Of a stretch of 6,035 bases of DNA, positions 1-5,622 are shown in pieces. The position numbers and the translations under genes are program-made. The stretch covers positions 1 to 6,035 of the forward strand of contig JAEZLG010000106.1 in NCBI GenBank assembly GCA_023435855.1, read 5' to 3'. The notes beneath the pieces were generated by a model. The model worked only from the letters and a program-made list of their open reading frames with translations. It did no database searches and had not been told where the DNA came from. Positions within the stretch are counted from its first letter, which is position 1; each line of letters opens with the position of its first letter. Source of the DNA: Bacillota bacterium. Lineage in GTDB: Bacteria; Bacillota; Clostridia; Christensenellales; CAG-138.

Positions 1-44
1 CTTCACACCTGCATCAAACTTCTACATTGCCGCCCGCATAATGC

Positions 45-1559
45 CTACTTGGTGATTGGCTTCATGGTGGGGAATAGGAGAACATCGCGGATGGTGGCGC
101 TGTCGGTCAAAAGCATCACAAGCCTATCGATGCCTATGCCCATGCCGCCCGTGGGCGGAAGCCCATACTCGAGCGCAGTGCAGAAATCCTCGTCAATCAT
201 CATTGCCTCGTCGTCGCCTTTTGCCCGTTCCATGGCCTGCTGCACAAAGCGGCCGCGCTGGTCGATGGGGTCGTTAAGCTCGGAAAACGCATTTGCATAT
301 TCGTGTCCTGCGATAAAAAGCTCAAAACGCTCGGTGAGAGCGGGGTTGTTGGGCTTGCGCTTGGTGAGCGGCGAGTTTTCCACGGGGTAATCAATGATGA
401 AGGTTGGCTGTATGAGCTTATCCTCAGCGAACTCGTCAAACGCCGCTGCCAGAAGAAGCCCGCGGCAGATGGTCTTATCCTCAAAATAGAGGCCGATGCT
501 CTTGGCAAGAGCACGCGCTTCCTCATCTGTCTTACAGGCCATGAAATCGGCACCTGCGTAACGCTTGACAGCCTCGTTCATGGTAAGGCGCTCAAACGGT
601 GCGCTCAGGTCGATTTCCTTGCCCTGATACATAATTTTGGTGGTGCCGTTAACAAGCTCACAGCAACCGGAAACAAGCTCCTCACAAAGCTCCATCATGC
701 CATTGTAATCGGTATATGCCTGATAAAGCTCGATGGTTGTAAACTCGGGGTTATGCGTAGCGTCCATGCCCTCGTTGCGGAAAATGCGGCCCATCTCGTA
801 CACCCTTTCAAGGCCCCCCACGATGCACATCTTAAGGTGTATCTCCGTCGCGATGCGCAGATACATATCTATATCGAGCGAGTTATGGTGCGTGATAAAC
901 GGGCGCGCAGAAGCGCCGCTTGCGGTGGAGTTCAATACCGGTGTTTCCACTTCGATAAAGCCCTTATCGTTGAGCATGCGCCGGATATTCGCGATGATGG
1001 CACTGCGGTTGATAAAGGTTTTACGAACCTCGGGGTTTACGATGAGGTCCACGAAGCGCTGACGGTAACGAAGATCCATATCCTTAAGCCCATGGTACTT
1101 TTCAGGTAAAGGGCGAAGGGATTTTGAAAGGAGCGTATAGTTTTGCGCGTGAATGCTAACCTCGCCCGTACGGGTTTTAAACACCGTACCCTCCACGCCC
1201 AGGATGTCGCCCATATCAAGCGCCTTAAATTCGGCATACGCTTCCTCTCCAAGGTCATCACGCTTCGCGTATACCTGAATGTTTCCTTTATAATCGAGCA
1301 AATGGGCAAAGCTCGCCTTCCCCATGATGCGTTTGGACATCATACGACCGGCGATGCGGACAGTTTTGCCCTCTAGCTCGTCATACTTATCGATCACGTC
1401 TTGGCTGTAATACTGCTGATCGTAGGAAACGATCTCAAACGGATTTTTGCCCGCATCCTGAAGCGACTTGAGCTTGTCCATGCGTATACGTACAAGTTCA
1501 TTCAATTCCGCTTCGGTGAGCTCCTGCTCGGGGGCGTTTACGTTCCTTTCTTCGTCCAT
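45..1559 (-). CDS. lysS: Lysyl-tRNA synthetase, class II (LysRS)
   Basis: This cytoplasmic enzyme charges tRNA-Lys with lysine using ATP. The 504-residue length is normal for bacterial LysS. An N-terminal OB-fold anticodon-binding domain covers about residues 65-145 (TVRIAGRMMSKRIMGKASFA). The class II catalytic domain follows from about 165: motif 1 around 195-208 (GFIEVETPV), the ARPFITHHN segment at 218-226, motif 2 with FRNEG at 260-264 and HNPEFT at 269-274, and motif 3 at 472-485 (GMGIGIDRLVMLLT, Arg479). All key motifs are present, so it should be active. The ATG start is supported by AAGGAG (plus-strand positions 1567-1572), 7 bases upstream. It lies downstream of greA on the same strand, the usual order in clostridia, but 218 bases of structured spacer separate them. 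I find no convincing promoter of its own, so it may depend on readthrough from the greA promoter or on an unrecognised promoter in the spacer. No terminator is visible in the 44 bases after the stop. Confidence 0.98.
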   Translation of the reverse strand: MDEERNVNAPEQELTEAELNELVRIRMDKLKSLQDAGKNPFEIVSYDQQYYSQDVIDKYDELEGKTVRIAGRMMSKRIMGKASFAHLLDYKGNIQVYAKRDDLGEEAYAEFKALDMGDILGVEGTVFKTRTGEVSIHAQNYTLLSKSLRPLPEKYHGLKDMDLRYRQRFVDLIVNPEVRKTFINRSAIIANIRRMLNDKGFIEVETPVLNSTASGASARPFITHHNSLDIDMYLRIATEIHLKMCIVGGLERVYEMGRIFRNEGMDATHNPEFTTIELYQAYTDYNGMMELCEELVSGCCELVNGTTKIMYQGKEIDLSAPFERLTMNEAVKRYAGADFMACKTDEEARALAKSIGLYFEDKTICRGLLLAAAFDEFAEDKLIQPTFIIDYPVENSPLTKRKPNNPALTERFELFIAGHEYANAFSELNDPIDQRGRFVQQAMERAKGDDEAMMIDEDFCTALEYGLPPTGGMGIGIDRLVMLLTDSATIRDVLLFPTMKPITK

Positions 1560-1578
1560 GGCGGTTCTCCTTTTAAGT

Positions 1579-1739
1579 ATTGTTCCTCCAACTAAATCAT
1601 GAATTTAGATTGGTGAGGATATTTGGCGTCAGGCAAGGAAAAAAGCGCAGGCATACCGGCACGTATTCCGAGCATTTTTGACGCGGACTGGCGGCAAATA
1701 GCCCGCCAAGATATTTCAGTATTTAGTTGGGGGGACAAT
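1579..1739. repeat. Palindrome-rich element with 19-base terminal inverted repeats (MITE/REP-like or structured RNA)
   Basis: The spacer between lysS and greA is bounded by ATTGTTCCTCCAACTAAAT (1579-1597) and, inverted, ATTGTCCCCCCAACTAAAT (1721-1739), 17 of 19 identical. Inside are nested inverted repeats. Positions 1619-1628 pair with 1704-1714 (one bulged base). GCGTCA (1626-1631) pairs with TGACGC (1679-1684). Within that arm A1639-A1643 pair with T1675-T1679, and GGcATAC pairs with GTATtCC (1650-1656 with 1663-1669). TGGCGG (1689-1694) pairs with CCGCCA (1703-1708). Some of these pairings exclude each other. No open reading frame of interest lies inside, and I see no clear target-site duplication. 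The form fits a non-autonomous miniature repeat, but a cis-acting leader of lysS or a plus-strand structured RNA fits too. No T-box consensus (AGGGTGG-type) is present on either strand. Confidence 0.6.
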
Positions 1740-1743
1740 GGAA

Positions 1744-1775
1744 GGGGCGGACTAAAGTCCGCCCCCGCATTTTTT
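1744..1775 (+). terminator. Intrinsic terminator-like hairpin with T-tract on the plus strand
   Basis: GGGGCGGACT (1744-1753) and AGTCCGCCCC (1756-1765) form a perfect GC-rich stem. It is followed after four bases (CGCA) by TTTTTT at 1770-1775 on the plus strand. On the minus strand the hairpin lies 12 bases after the greA stop, but TTCCATTG rather than a T-tract follows it. The stem could therefore end or pause greA transcripts only weakly, while it looks better as a stop for plus-strand transcription coming out of the structured element. The four-base gap to the T-tract weakens the call. Confidence 0.45.
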
Positions 1776-1777
1776 CC

Positions 1778-2248
1778 TTACTTGCTGATGGAAAGCACCT
1801 CGTAGCGTATTGCGCCGCGCGGGGTAGTGATCTCCACCACGTCGCGCGCTTTATGCCCGATAAGCCCTTTCCCAACGGGCGACTCATTGGAAATGGTGTT
1901 TTGCAAAGGATTCGACTCAGCGCTGCCCACGATGCGGAAGGTGATTTCCCTGCCGCTGTCCAAGTCGCGAACGCCTACCTGCGTGCCTACGTTAGCTACG
2001 GCAGTATCGATATTATCCTCATCGATGAGCACCACGTTTCGAAGCATGGTCTCAATCTCGGCAATCTCATATTCGATGCGGGACTGCTCTTGTTTAGCGG
2101 CGTCATATTACGCATTTTCACTCAGGTCGCCAAACGAACGCGCGACCTTGATCTGTTCGGCGATCTCTGTGCGCGCGGTGGTTTTTAAGTATTCGAGCCT
2201 TTTCTCGTATTTAATAACGCCTTCCGACGTTAGTCGTACTTCTGCCAT
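1778..2248 (-). pseudogene. greA: Transcription elongation factor GreA, interrupted by an in-frame TAA at codon 47
   Basis: GreA enters the secondary channel of RNA polymerase and stimulates cleavage of backtracked RNA. Reading from ATG at 2248, preceded by GGGGAGGG (2259-2266), the frame encodes a 156-codon GreA, the normal length. The N-terminal coiled coil includes RSFGDLSENA (37-46, with the tip acids Asp41 and Glu44). Then comes TAA (2108-2110) where the family has Glu in the GDLSENAEY motif, and the frame resumes at once as YDAAKQEQ. The C-terminal FKBP-like domain (from about residue 80; GLIGHKARDVVEITTP) is intact. One G-to-T change on the coding strand (GAA to TAA) explains the break. 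Restart at codon 68 (ATG at 2047) would yield an 89-residue piece lacking the coiled coil, so it should not act as GreA. Since nothing else has decayed, this is either a very recent mutation or a sequencing or assembly error. If an error, the gene is an ordinary greA. Confidence 0.93.
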
Positions 2249-2284
2249 TGAAAAAGTACCCTCCCCATAATTAGGTTACATGCT

Positions 2285-2313
2285 ATTATATGTAAGCCTC
2301 TATTCTTTGTCAA
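2285..2313 (-). promoter_or_regulatory. Perfect-consensus sigma-A promoter for greA
   Basis: On the minus strand, TTGACA (2308-2313) and TATAAT (2285-2290) are separated by exactly 17 bases (2291-2307). Both hexamers match the housekeeping sigma consensus 6 of 6. The predicted transcription start is near 2278, giving a leader of about 30 bases with the GGGGAGGG ribosome binding site. It lies in the gap between dus and greA, so greA (and possibly lysS by readthrough) can be transcribed independently of dus. Confidence 0.88.
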
Positions 2314-2360
2314 GAAATAAGATTTCAACATTATTCGAGAATTTTGAACAAGGTTCGCCA

Positions 2361-3347
2361 TCAATCCCGCAGCATTTTCTTGTATTCCGTAAGCAGAACA
2401 CATAGCTCCTCAGCGGTTGCGCAGGTATTGAGCTTTGCACGGAGTATAGTGCAATCGCGCATACCTCGCACATACCAAGCCACATGTTTTCTCATTTCTA
2501 TGACAGCGCGCTCACCCTTATGCTTAACATGCTCTTTTACGTGAGCAATCGCGGTATCAATACGTTTTTCATCCGATGGCTTTTCGTAAGGCATGCCGTT
2601 AAGCATTGCCTTGATCTCCTGAAACAAAAAGGGATTTCCCTGCGCACCGCGGCCGACCATTACGGCATCGCAGCCGGTATGCTTTAGCAGCTTAAGTGCA
2701 TCCGAACCGCTAAAAACGTCTCCGTTTCCGATGACGGGTATTTTGACGGCTTGCTTTACCGAGGCGATGCAATCCCAATCCGCGTTACCCGAATACATCT
2801 GCTCGCGCGTTCGCCCGTGTACCGTTACCGCGGCTGCGCCGCTTTCCTCAGCCATTTGTGCGAATTCGGGCGCATTTACATGCGCATCATCGTATCCCTT
2901 CCGAAACTTTACCGTTACGGGCAGGCACGAGGCTTTGACAACCGCAGCGATAATATCAGACGCATGCTTAGGGTCAAGCATGAGGGCACTTCCCTCGCGG
3001 TTCCCGGTGATCTTTCGCGCCGGGCAGCCCATATTAATATCGATGAGCGCAAGCTGCCCGCTGTATTGTGTGCAGAGCATGCGCGCCATATCCGCCATCA
3101 ATTCAGGTTCGCTTCCGAAAAGCTGAACACCACAGGGACGTTCTTCTTTTGAGGTCTCCAAAAGCGCATAAGAATTTTTGCCTCCGTAGGATAATCCCTT
3201 TGCGCTTATCATCTCCGTATACGTAAAATCCGCCCCCATGAAAGCACATAGGGCACGGAAGGGGAGGTCGGTTACACCTGCCATAGGCGCAAGCAAAACC
3301 GGCGTTACGCTGCCGGGCCGCATGATGATATTTTGAATCGAGTCCAT
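2361..3347 (-). CDS. dus: tRNA-dihydrouridine synthase (DusB-like)
   Basis: This FMN-dependent enzyme reduces specific uridines to dihydrouridine in tRNA, using NADPH. The 328-residue length is typical. A TIM-barrel domain begins with LAPMAGVTDLPFR (19-31). INMGCPARKITGNREGSALM (104-123) carries the catalytic Cys108. VKFRKGYD (146-153) and VHGRT (176-180) follow. Phosphate-binding loops GNGD (207-210) and VGRGAQGNPFLF (231-242) hold FMN. The C-terminal helical RNA-binding domain contains EMRKHVAWYVRGM (284-296). The ATG start overlaps the stop of the upstream membrane-protein gene as TGATG, with only a weak AAGG 3 bases upstream, so translation is probably coupled. A dus gene next to greA and lysS is a common arrangement in Bacillota. 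The subgroup (DusB) is inferred from motifs and context; the uridines modified cannot be read from the sequence. Confidence 0.96.
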   Translation of the reverse strand: MDSIQNIIMRPGSVTPVLLAPMAGVTDLPFRALCAFMGADFTYTEMISAKGLSYGGKNSYALLETSKEERPCGVQLFGSEPELMADMARMLCTQYSGQLALIDINMGCPARKITGNREGSALMLDPKHASDIIAAVVKASCLPVTVKFRKGYDDAHVNAPEFAQMAEESGAAAVTVHGRTREQMYSGNADWDCIASVKQAVKIPVIGNGDVFSGSDALKLLKHTGCDAVMVGRGAQGNPFLFQEIKAMLNGMPYEKPSDEKRIDTAIAHVKEHVKHKGERAVIEMRKHVAWYVRGMRDCTILRAKLNTCATAEELCVLLTEYKKMLRD

Positions 3348-3979
3348 CAGCCTTGCGGGGACGCGGATTCAGTGACCGCAGGCGACGGGGATGCCGTAGG
3401 TGCTGCCAATGCGGTGGTAGGCGTTGAAGGCAATAGGCTCATGTTAGGGGTAGGCTTTGCCTGCTCGGGCGGGTTAAGCTCGATTACATGAAGCTCGGAG
3501 ATATACCAACGACCGTCCACGATTTTAAACACCACGTCGTAGCGAGCATCCGTCCATTCCGGCAGCGTGAGCTTTTCGGCGGTTTCGGAGGTATCCGTCT
3601 GCACTGCAGAAACGGCAAGCATACGCTCTGTGACACGAAACGTAGCAGTGTTCCCCCAAGGCAGAACGGAAAAGCGCTCTACATCTATGCGGTAGTTATA
3701 GGTTTTGATAGTAAAACCGGCGTAACTCCCCGCATAAAGCGAAGGGTCATTTTGGATAAACGTTTCGGTGAAATACGGTGAAAGATCGAGTGCGGAACCA
3801 TTGTTCAGTATGGTTTTTGCCCTCAGTTCCATTCCTTCGGTGGTAAGGATGTATAGATTGCTTACGTTCATGGCTGTAAGAAACAACCCCAGCGCAAGCA
3901 CAATGACCGCCGCCGCAATGAGCAGGGCGCGTAAAACATACCAGATTGAACGGCGCGCAATGGCGTATTTGTTGCGCAT
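3347..3979 (-). CDS. Single-pass membrane protein of unknown function with extracytoplasmic domain
   Basis: I do not recognise this family. The 210-residue protein starts with a short basic N-terminus (Arg2, Lys4, Arg9, Arg10, Arg17) and one hydrophobic helix at about 16-36, with no signal-peptidase or lipobox site obvious. It should therefore be anchored with its N-terminus inside and its C-terminus outside. Residues about 45-168 form a soluble region with alternating strand-like segments (AGFTIKTYNYRIDVERFSV, YDVVFKIVDGRWYISELHVI); the closing pattern resembles NTF2-like or similar small alpha+beta folds, which is only a guess. Residues 169-210 are a Pro/Thr/Ser/Ala-rich, probably disordered tail. 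The ATG is supported by AAGGGAG (3987-3993), 7 bases upstream. It shares one base with the dus start, so the two genes form one transcript and are likely translationally coupled. A functional link to tRNA modification is not evident. Confidence 0.85.
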   Translation of the reverse strand: MRNKYAIARRSIWYVLRALLIAAAVIVLALGLFLTAMNVSNLYILTTEGMELRAKTILNNGSALDLSPYFTETFIQNDPSLYAGSYAGFTIKTYNYRIDVERFSVLPWGNTATFRVTERMLAVSAVQTDTSETAEKLTLPEWTDARYDVVFKIVDGRWYISELHVIELNPPEQAKPTPNMSLLPSTPTTALAAPTASPSPAVTESASPQG

Positions 3980-4048
3980 GAAATTGCTCCCTTATCATAA
4001 ATTCCGGTAAGCGAAAAGCGATCCCTTTCCGCGTAATATACTGCGTAC

Positions 4049-4077
4049 ATAGTAGCACAAGTTATGCGTTGACGCAA
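4049..4077 (-). promoter_or_regulatory. Candidate promoter for the membrane protein–dus operon
   Basis: On the minus strand, TTGCGT (4072-4077) and TACTAT (4049-4054) are 17 bases apart, with a TG one base before the -10 (extended -10). It lies about 70 bases upstream of the ATG at 3979. A competing -10 is the perfect TATAAT at 4106-4111, also on the minus strand, but its -35 position (CTGCTT) is poor. Which one is used cannot be settled by eye. Confidence 0.45.
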
Positions 4078-4149
4078 ATGCCGCTTGGGCACTTGATTTG
4101 AATGGATTATACCGCTGTACAGTACATAAAGCAGGCAGAAAACGCCGCA

Positions 4150-4178
4150 TTGAAAATGCGTAATAGGTGTGCTATTGT
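4150..4178 (+). promoter_or_regulatory. Extended -10 promoter of the FlaR-like gene, possibly giving a leaderless mRNA
   Basis: TTGAAA (4150-4155), a 17-base spacer, then TATTGT (4173-4178) preceded by TGC, which makes an extended -10. The ATG at 4185 lies 6 bases after the -10, just where transcription should start. An inverted repeat, CGCATT-GAA-AATGCG (4146-4160), covers the -35. A weaker upstream alternative is TTGGGC (4085-4090) with TATACC (4108-4113), 17 bases apart, which would give a normal-length leader. Confidence 0.55.
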
Positions 4179-4184
4179 TATTTT

Positions 4185-4745
4185 ATGGAAGAACTTATCG
4201 GAAAGCGCATTATGGTGATTGGGTCGCCCGGGAGCGGAAAAAGCCATTTTTCCACCGAGCTATCTTATTGTACGGGTTTGCCGTTGTTTCACCTTGACCG
4301 CAGCCACTGGTCGGGCGATGTGGGGAAATGGGAGCATGATGATGCTCGGCGTTTCGTAGAGTGGCAATACCGCACGGTAGAAGACGATGAATGGATTTTT
4401 GACGGAAATTACATCGGCACGCTGAATTTGCGACTCTCGCATGCCGATACTGTATTTTACTTTAACTTGCCGCGCTTATTCTGCCTTTTTAACTATTTAC
4501 GACATTTGCTTTTTTACGCATTTCATATAAAACAAAGCACTGAGCCGCGCGAACGGTTTGACCCAAAATTCATGAAATACATATGGAACTTCAAGCGCGC
4601 AGAACTTAAAGAACGCCTTAAGGAGTATCCGAATGTAAAGGTGTTCATTTTCCGCCGTAAGCGCGATATTAAAAACTTTTTCCTCGAACTCGAAGCCTAT
4701 CTTGACCGAGAACGCGAAAAAAGGCTTAAGGAGATGGATCTATAG
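4185..4745 (+). CDS. P-loop NTPase / nucleotide kinase-like protein of the FlaR (topology modulation) group
   Basis: This 186-residue protein has a Walker A motif, GSPGSGKS (13-20), right after the first beta strand (KRIMVIG). The next conserved points are FHLDRSHW (35-42), the EWIFDGNYIGTLNLRL segment (69-84) and HADTVFYFNLPR (86-97), followed by a basic helical region. This order matches small adenylate-kinase-like proteins annotated as topology modulation protein FlaR; their substrate is generally not established. The true reaction is unknown, and ATP or GTP binding is the only safe statement. A GTG at 4167 would add six residues (MCYCYF), but it has no ribosome binding site and lies partly inside the -10, so I prefer the ATG at 4185. 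It is the only plus-strand gene here. Two hand-counted 60-base blocks (4441-4500, 4501-4560) are about 35% and 42% G+C, against about 52% in a lysS block, a weak hint of separate origin. Confidence 0.85.
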   Translation: MEELIGKRIMVIGSPGSGKSHFSTELSYCTGLPLFHLDRSHWSGDVGKWEHDDARRFVEWQYRTVEDDEWIFDGNYIGTLNLRLSHADTVFYFNLPRLFCLFNYLRHLLFYAFHIKQSTEPRERFDPKFMKYIWNFKRAELKERLKEYPNVKVFIFRRKRDIKNFFLELEAYLDREREKRLKEMDL

Positions 4746-4758
4746 CCATATCCTCTTT

Positions 4759-4791
4759 AAAAGGCGGAGCGCATCATGCACTCCGCCTTTT
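4759..4791. terminator. Bidirectional intrinsic terminator between convergent genes
   Basis: AAAAGGCGGAG (4759-4769) and CTCCGCCTTTT (4781-4791) form a perfect 11-base stem with an 11-base loop, itself containing GCAT/ATGC. The A-run on one side and T-run on the other allow termination in both directions. It lies 13 bases after the FlaR-like stop and 13 bases beyond the end of the methyltransferase gene, so it serves both. Confidence 0.92.
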
Positions 4792-4804
4792 AGTTATGCT
4801 GATC

Positions 4805-5470
4805 TTAGCGGTCATGAACCTTTAAAAAAAGCAGGCGGTTATGCTGATCGTGCTCCTCATAATATACATCGGCTTCTTCTTCGATTGTAAAATAAGGTGT
4901 AAGAATGCTGCGCCAAAACGCCGTATCCTTGTTCCAAAGAAACAGCCCGTCATCCAAAAGATCGCCTTCTACGGTTTTGATGTTCCATGCATCAATCTGT
5001 TCTTTTGATAAATAAGGGTTTAGCTTTACAAGCACTCTGCCACACGGTTTAACAATACGCGCAGTTTCCCTAATAAGAAGCGCAGCATCCGTAGGAACGA
5101 GGTTATCCGCGATGTTAAAAAGGATAGCGCCATCCATGCTATGCGTTTTTATGTCGGCAAGAAGTTCCACTCCGCCATCCGTAAACTCCCCTTCGCCGCA
5201 ATTGAGGTTTTCTTTGAAAAGGCGTGCGGCCTTTGCAATGCCCTCCGAAGACAGATCGATACCCACATGCTTTTTCGTGCCGCGCATTGCGCTTAGATAC
5301 AGCGTTATACCGTTTCCGCAGCCAAAGTCAAGCATACAATGTGCGCCTTCACACACCCAATCAAGCGCACGATCCAACGTTTCGTTTCCGATGCTTTTGG
5401 TGCGCGGAGCACTGTCTTTCTCCGACGAAAACACATTGTCCCAATAGTCTTTTACGGTTTTTAAATCCAA
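4805..5470 (-). CDS. Class I SAM-dependent methyltransferase, substrate unknown
   Basis: The 221-residue protein has the Rossmann-fold methyltransferase signature. Motif I is LDFGCGNG (47-54), which binds SAM, and the acidic residue ending strand 2 is Asp72 in VGIDLS (69-74). MDGAILFNIADNLVP (112-126) sits at the strand 4 position, and ARIVKPCGRVLVKLNPY (137-153) is the usual helix–strand 5 region. There is no NPPY/DPPY motif of N6-adenine or RsmC-type enzymes, so it is not the YbxB-like methyltransferase often found beside rplL. The substrate, small molecule or otherwise, cannot be told. The start is TTG at 5470, backed by AAGAGGTGG just upstream; no in-frame ATG precedes motif I closely enough to be an alternative. 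It follows rplL but is cut off from it by a strong terminator, and it converges on the FlaR-like gene. Confidence 0.9.
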   Translation of the reverse strand: MDLKTVKDYWDNVFSSEKDSAPRTKSIGNETLDRALDWVCEGAHCMLDFGCGNGITLYLSAMRGTKKHVGIDLSSEGIAKAARLFKENLNCGEGEFTDGGVELLADIKTHSMDGAILFNIADNLVPTDAALLIRETARIVKPCGRVLVKLNPYLSKEQIDAWNIKTVEGDLLDDGLFLWNKDTAFWRSILTPYFTIEEEADVYYEEHDQHNRLLFLKVHDR

Positions 5471-5473
5471 AGG

Positions 5474-5482
5474 CCACCTCTT
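5474..5482 (-). promoter_or_regulatory. Ribosome binding site that decides the TTG start of the methyltransferase
   Basis: AAGAGGTGG on the minus strand ends 3 bases before TTG at 5470. AGGTG is complementary to the 16S rRNA tail. It is the main reason for choosing a TTG start. Confidence 0.75.
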
Positions 5483-5496
5483 AGATTGTGTTACTT

Positions 5497-5502
5497 ACTA
5501 TA
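5497..5502 (-). promoter_or_regulatory. Possible -10 element for the methyltransferase gene
   Basis: TATAGT (5 of 6 to consensus) on the minus strand would place transcription start near 5490, with a leader of about 20 bases. No good -35 is present at 17-19 bases (CGAAGT, TCGAAG or TTCGAA), so the call rests on the -10 and on the need for a promoter after the rplL terminator. Confidence 0.35.
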
Positions 5503-5571
5503 CTACCATTTTCATGAGCACTTCGAAGCAATTTACCGCATAATACAAACGAAACATGGTGCAACGGATAT

Positions 5572-5606
5572 AAAAAATCACGGACATGGCATAACCATGT
5601 CCGTGA
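5572..5606 (-). terminator. Strong intrinsic terminator after rplL
   Basis: TCACGGACATGG (5578-5589) and CCATGTCCGTGA (5595-5606) form a perfect 12-base stem with a 5-base loop. Read on the minus strand it is followed at once by TTTTTT (complement of 5572-5577). It lies 16 bases after the rplL stop and should end the ribosomal-protein transcript, uncoupling rplL from the methyltransferase. Confidence 0.93.
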
Positions 5607-5622
5607 AAGCGCATAGCACTTT

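Noticed and set aside
303..1109. Long plus-strand reading frame (268 codons) opposite lysS
   Set aside because: It lies fully antisense to a lysS with every class II motif intact, has no ribosome binding site and shows no recognisable domain; it arises from the codon use of lysS.
1560..1777. T-box riboswitch upstream of lysS
   Set aside because: The T-box consensus (AGGGTGG-type sequence) and an antiterminator/terminator pair with a minus-strand T-tract are absent.
1778..2047. An independent 89-residue gene starting at the ATG at 2047
   Set aside because: Its sequence is exactly the second half of GreA in the same frame, and upstream codons encode the missing N-terminal half; it is the downstream fragment of the interrupted gene.
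2108..2110. Stop-codon recoding (TAA read as an amino acid)
   Set aside because: No other gene in the window has an internal TAA and Glu is written with normal codons throughout, so a reassigned code is not supported.
1727..2188. Plus-strand frame of 153 codons opposite greA
   Set aside because: It reads through the hairpin and T-tract and is antisense to the clearly conserved GreA frame; no protein family is recognisable.
2249..2360. Terminator after dus
   Set aside because: Only short stems (for example GAAC/GTTC) without a T-tract are visible; no convincing terminator can be called.
4167..4184. GTG start six codons upstream for the FlaR-like protein
   Set aside because: It overlaps the -10 element, has no ribosome binding site, and the added MCYCYF does not resemble an N-terminus before a P-loop strand.
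4805..5470. YbxB/RsmC-like rRNA methyltransferase, as found beside rplL in Bacillus
   Set aside because: The NPP(Y/F/I)-type motif of that group is missing; the matching segment reads VKLNPYLS, and the protein looks like a general class I methyltransferase.
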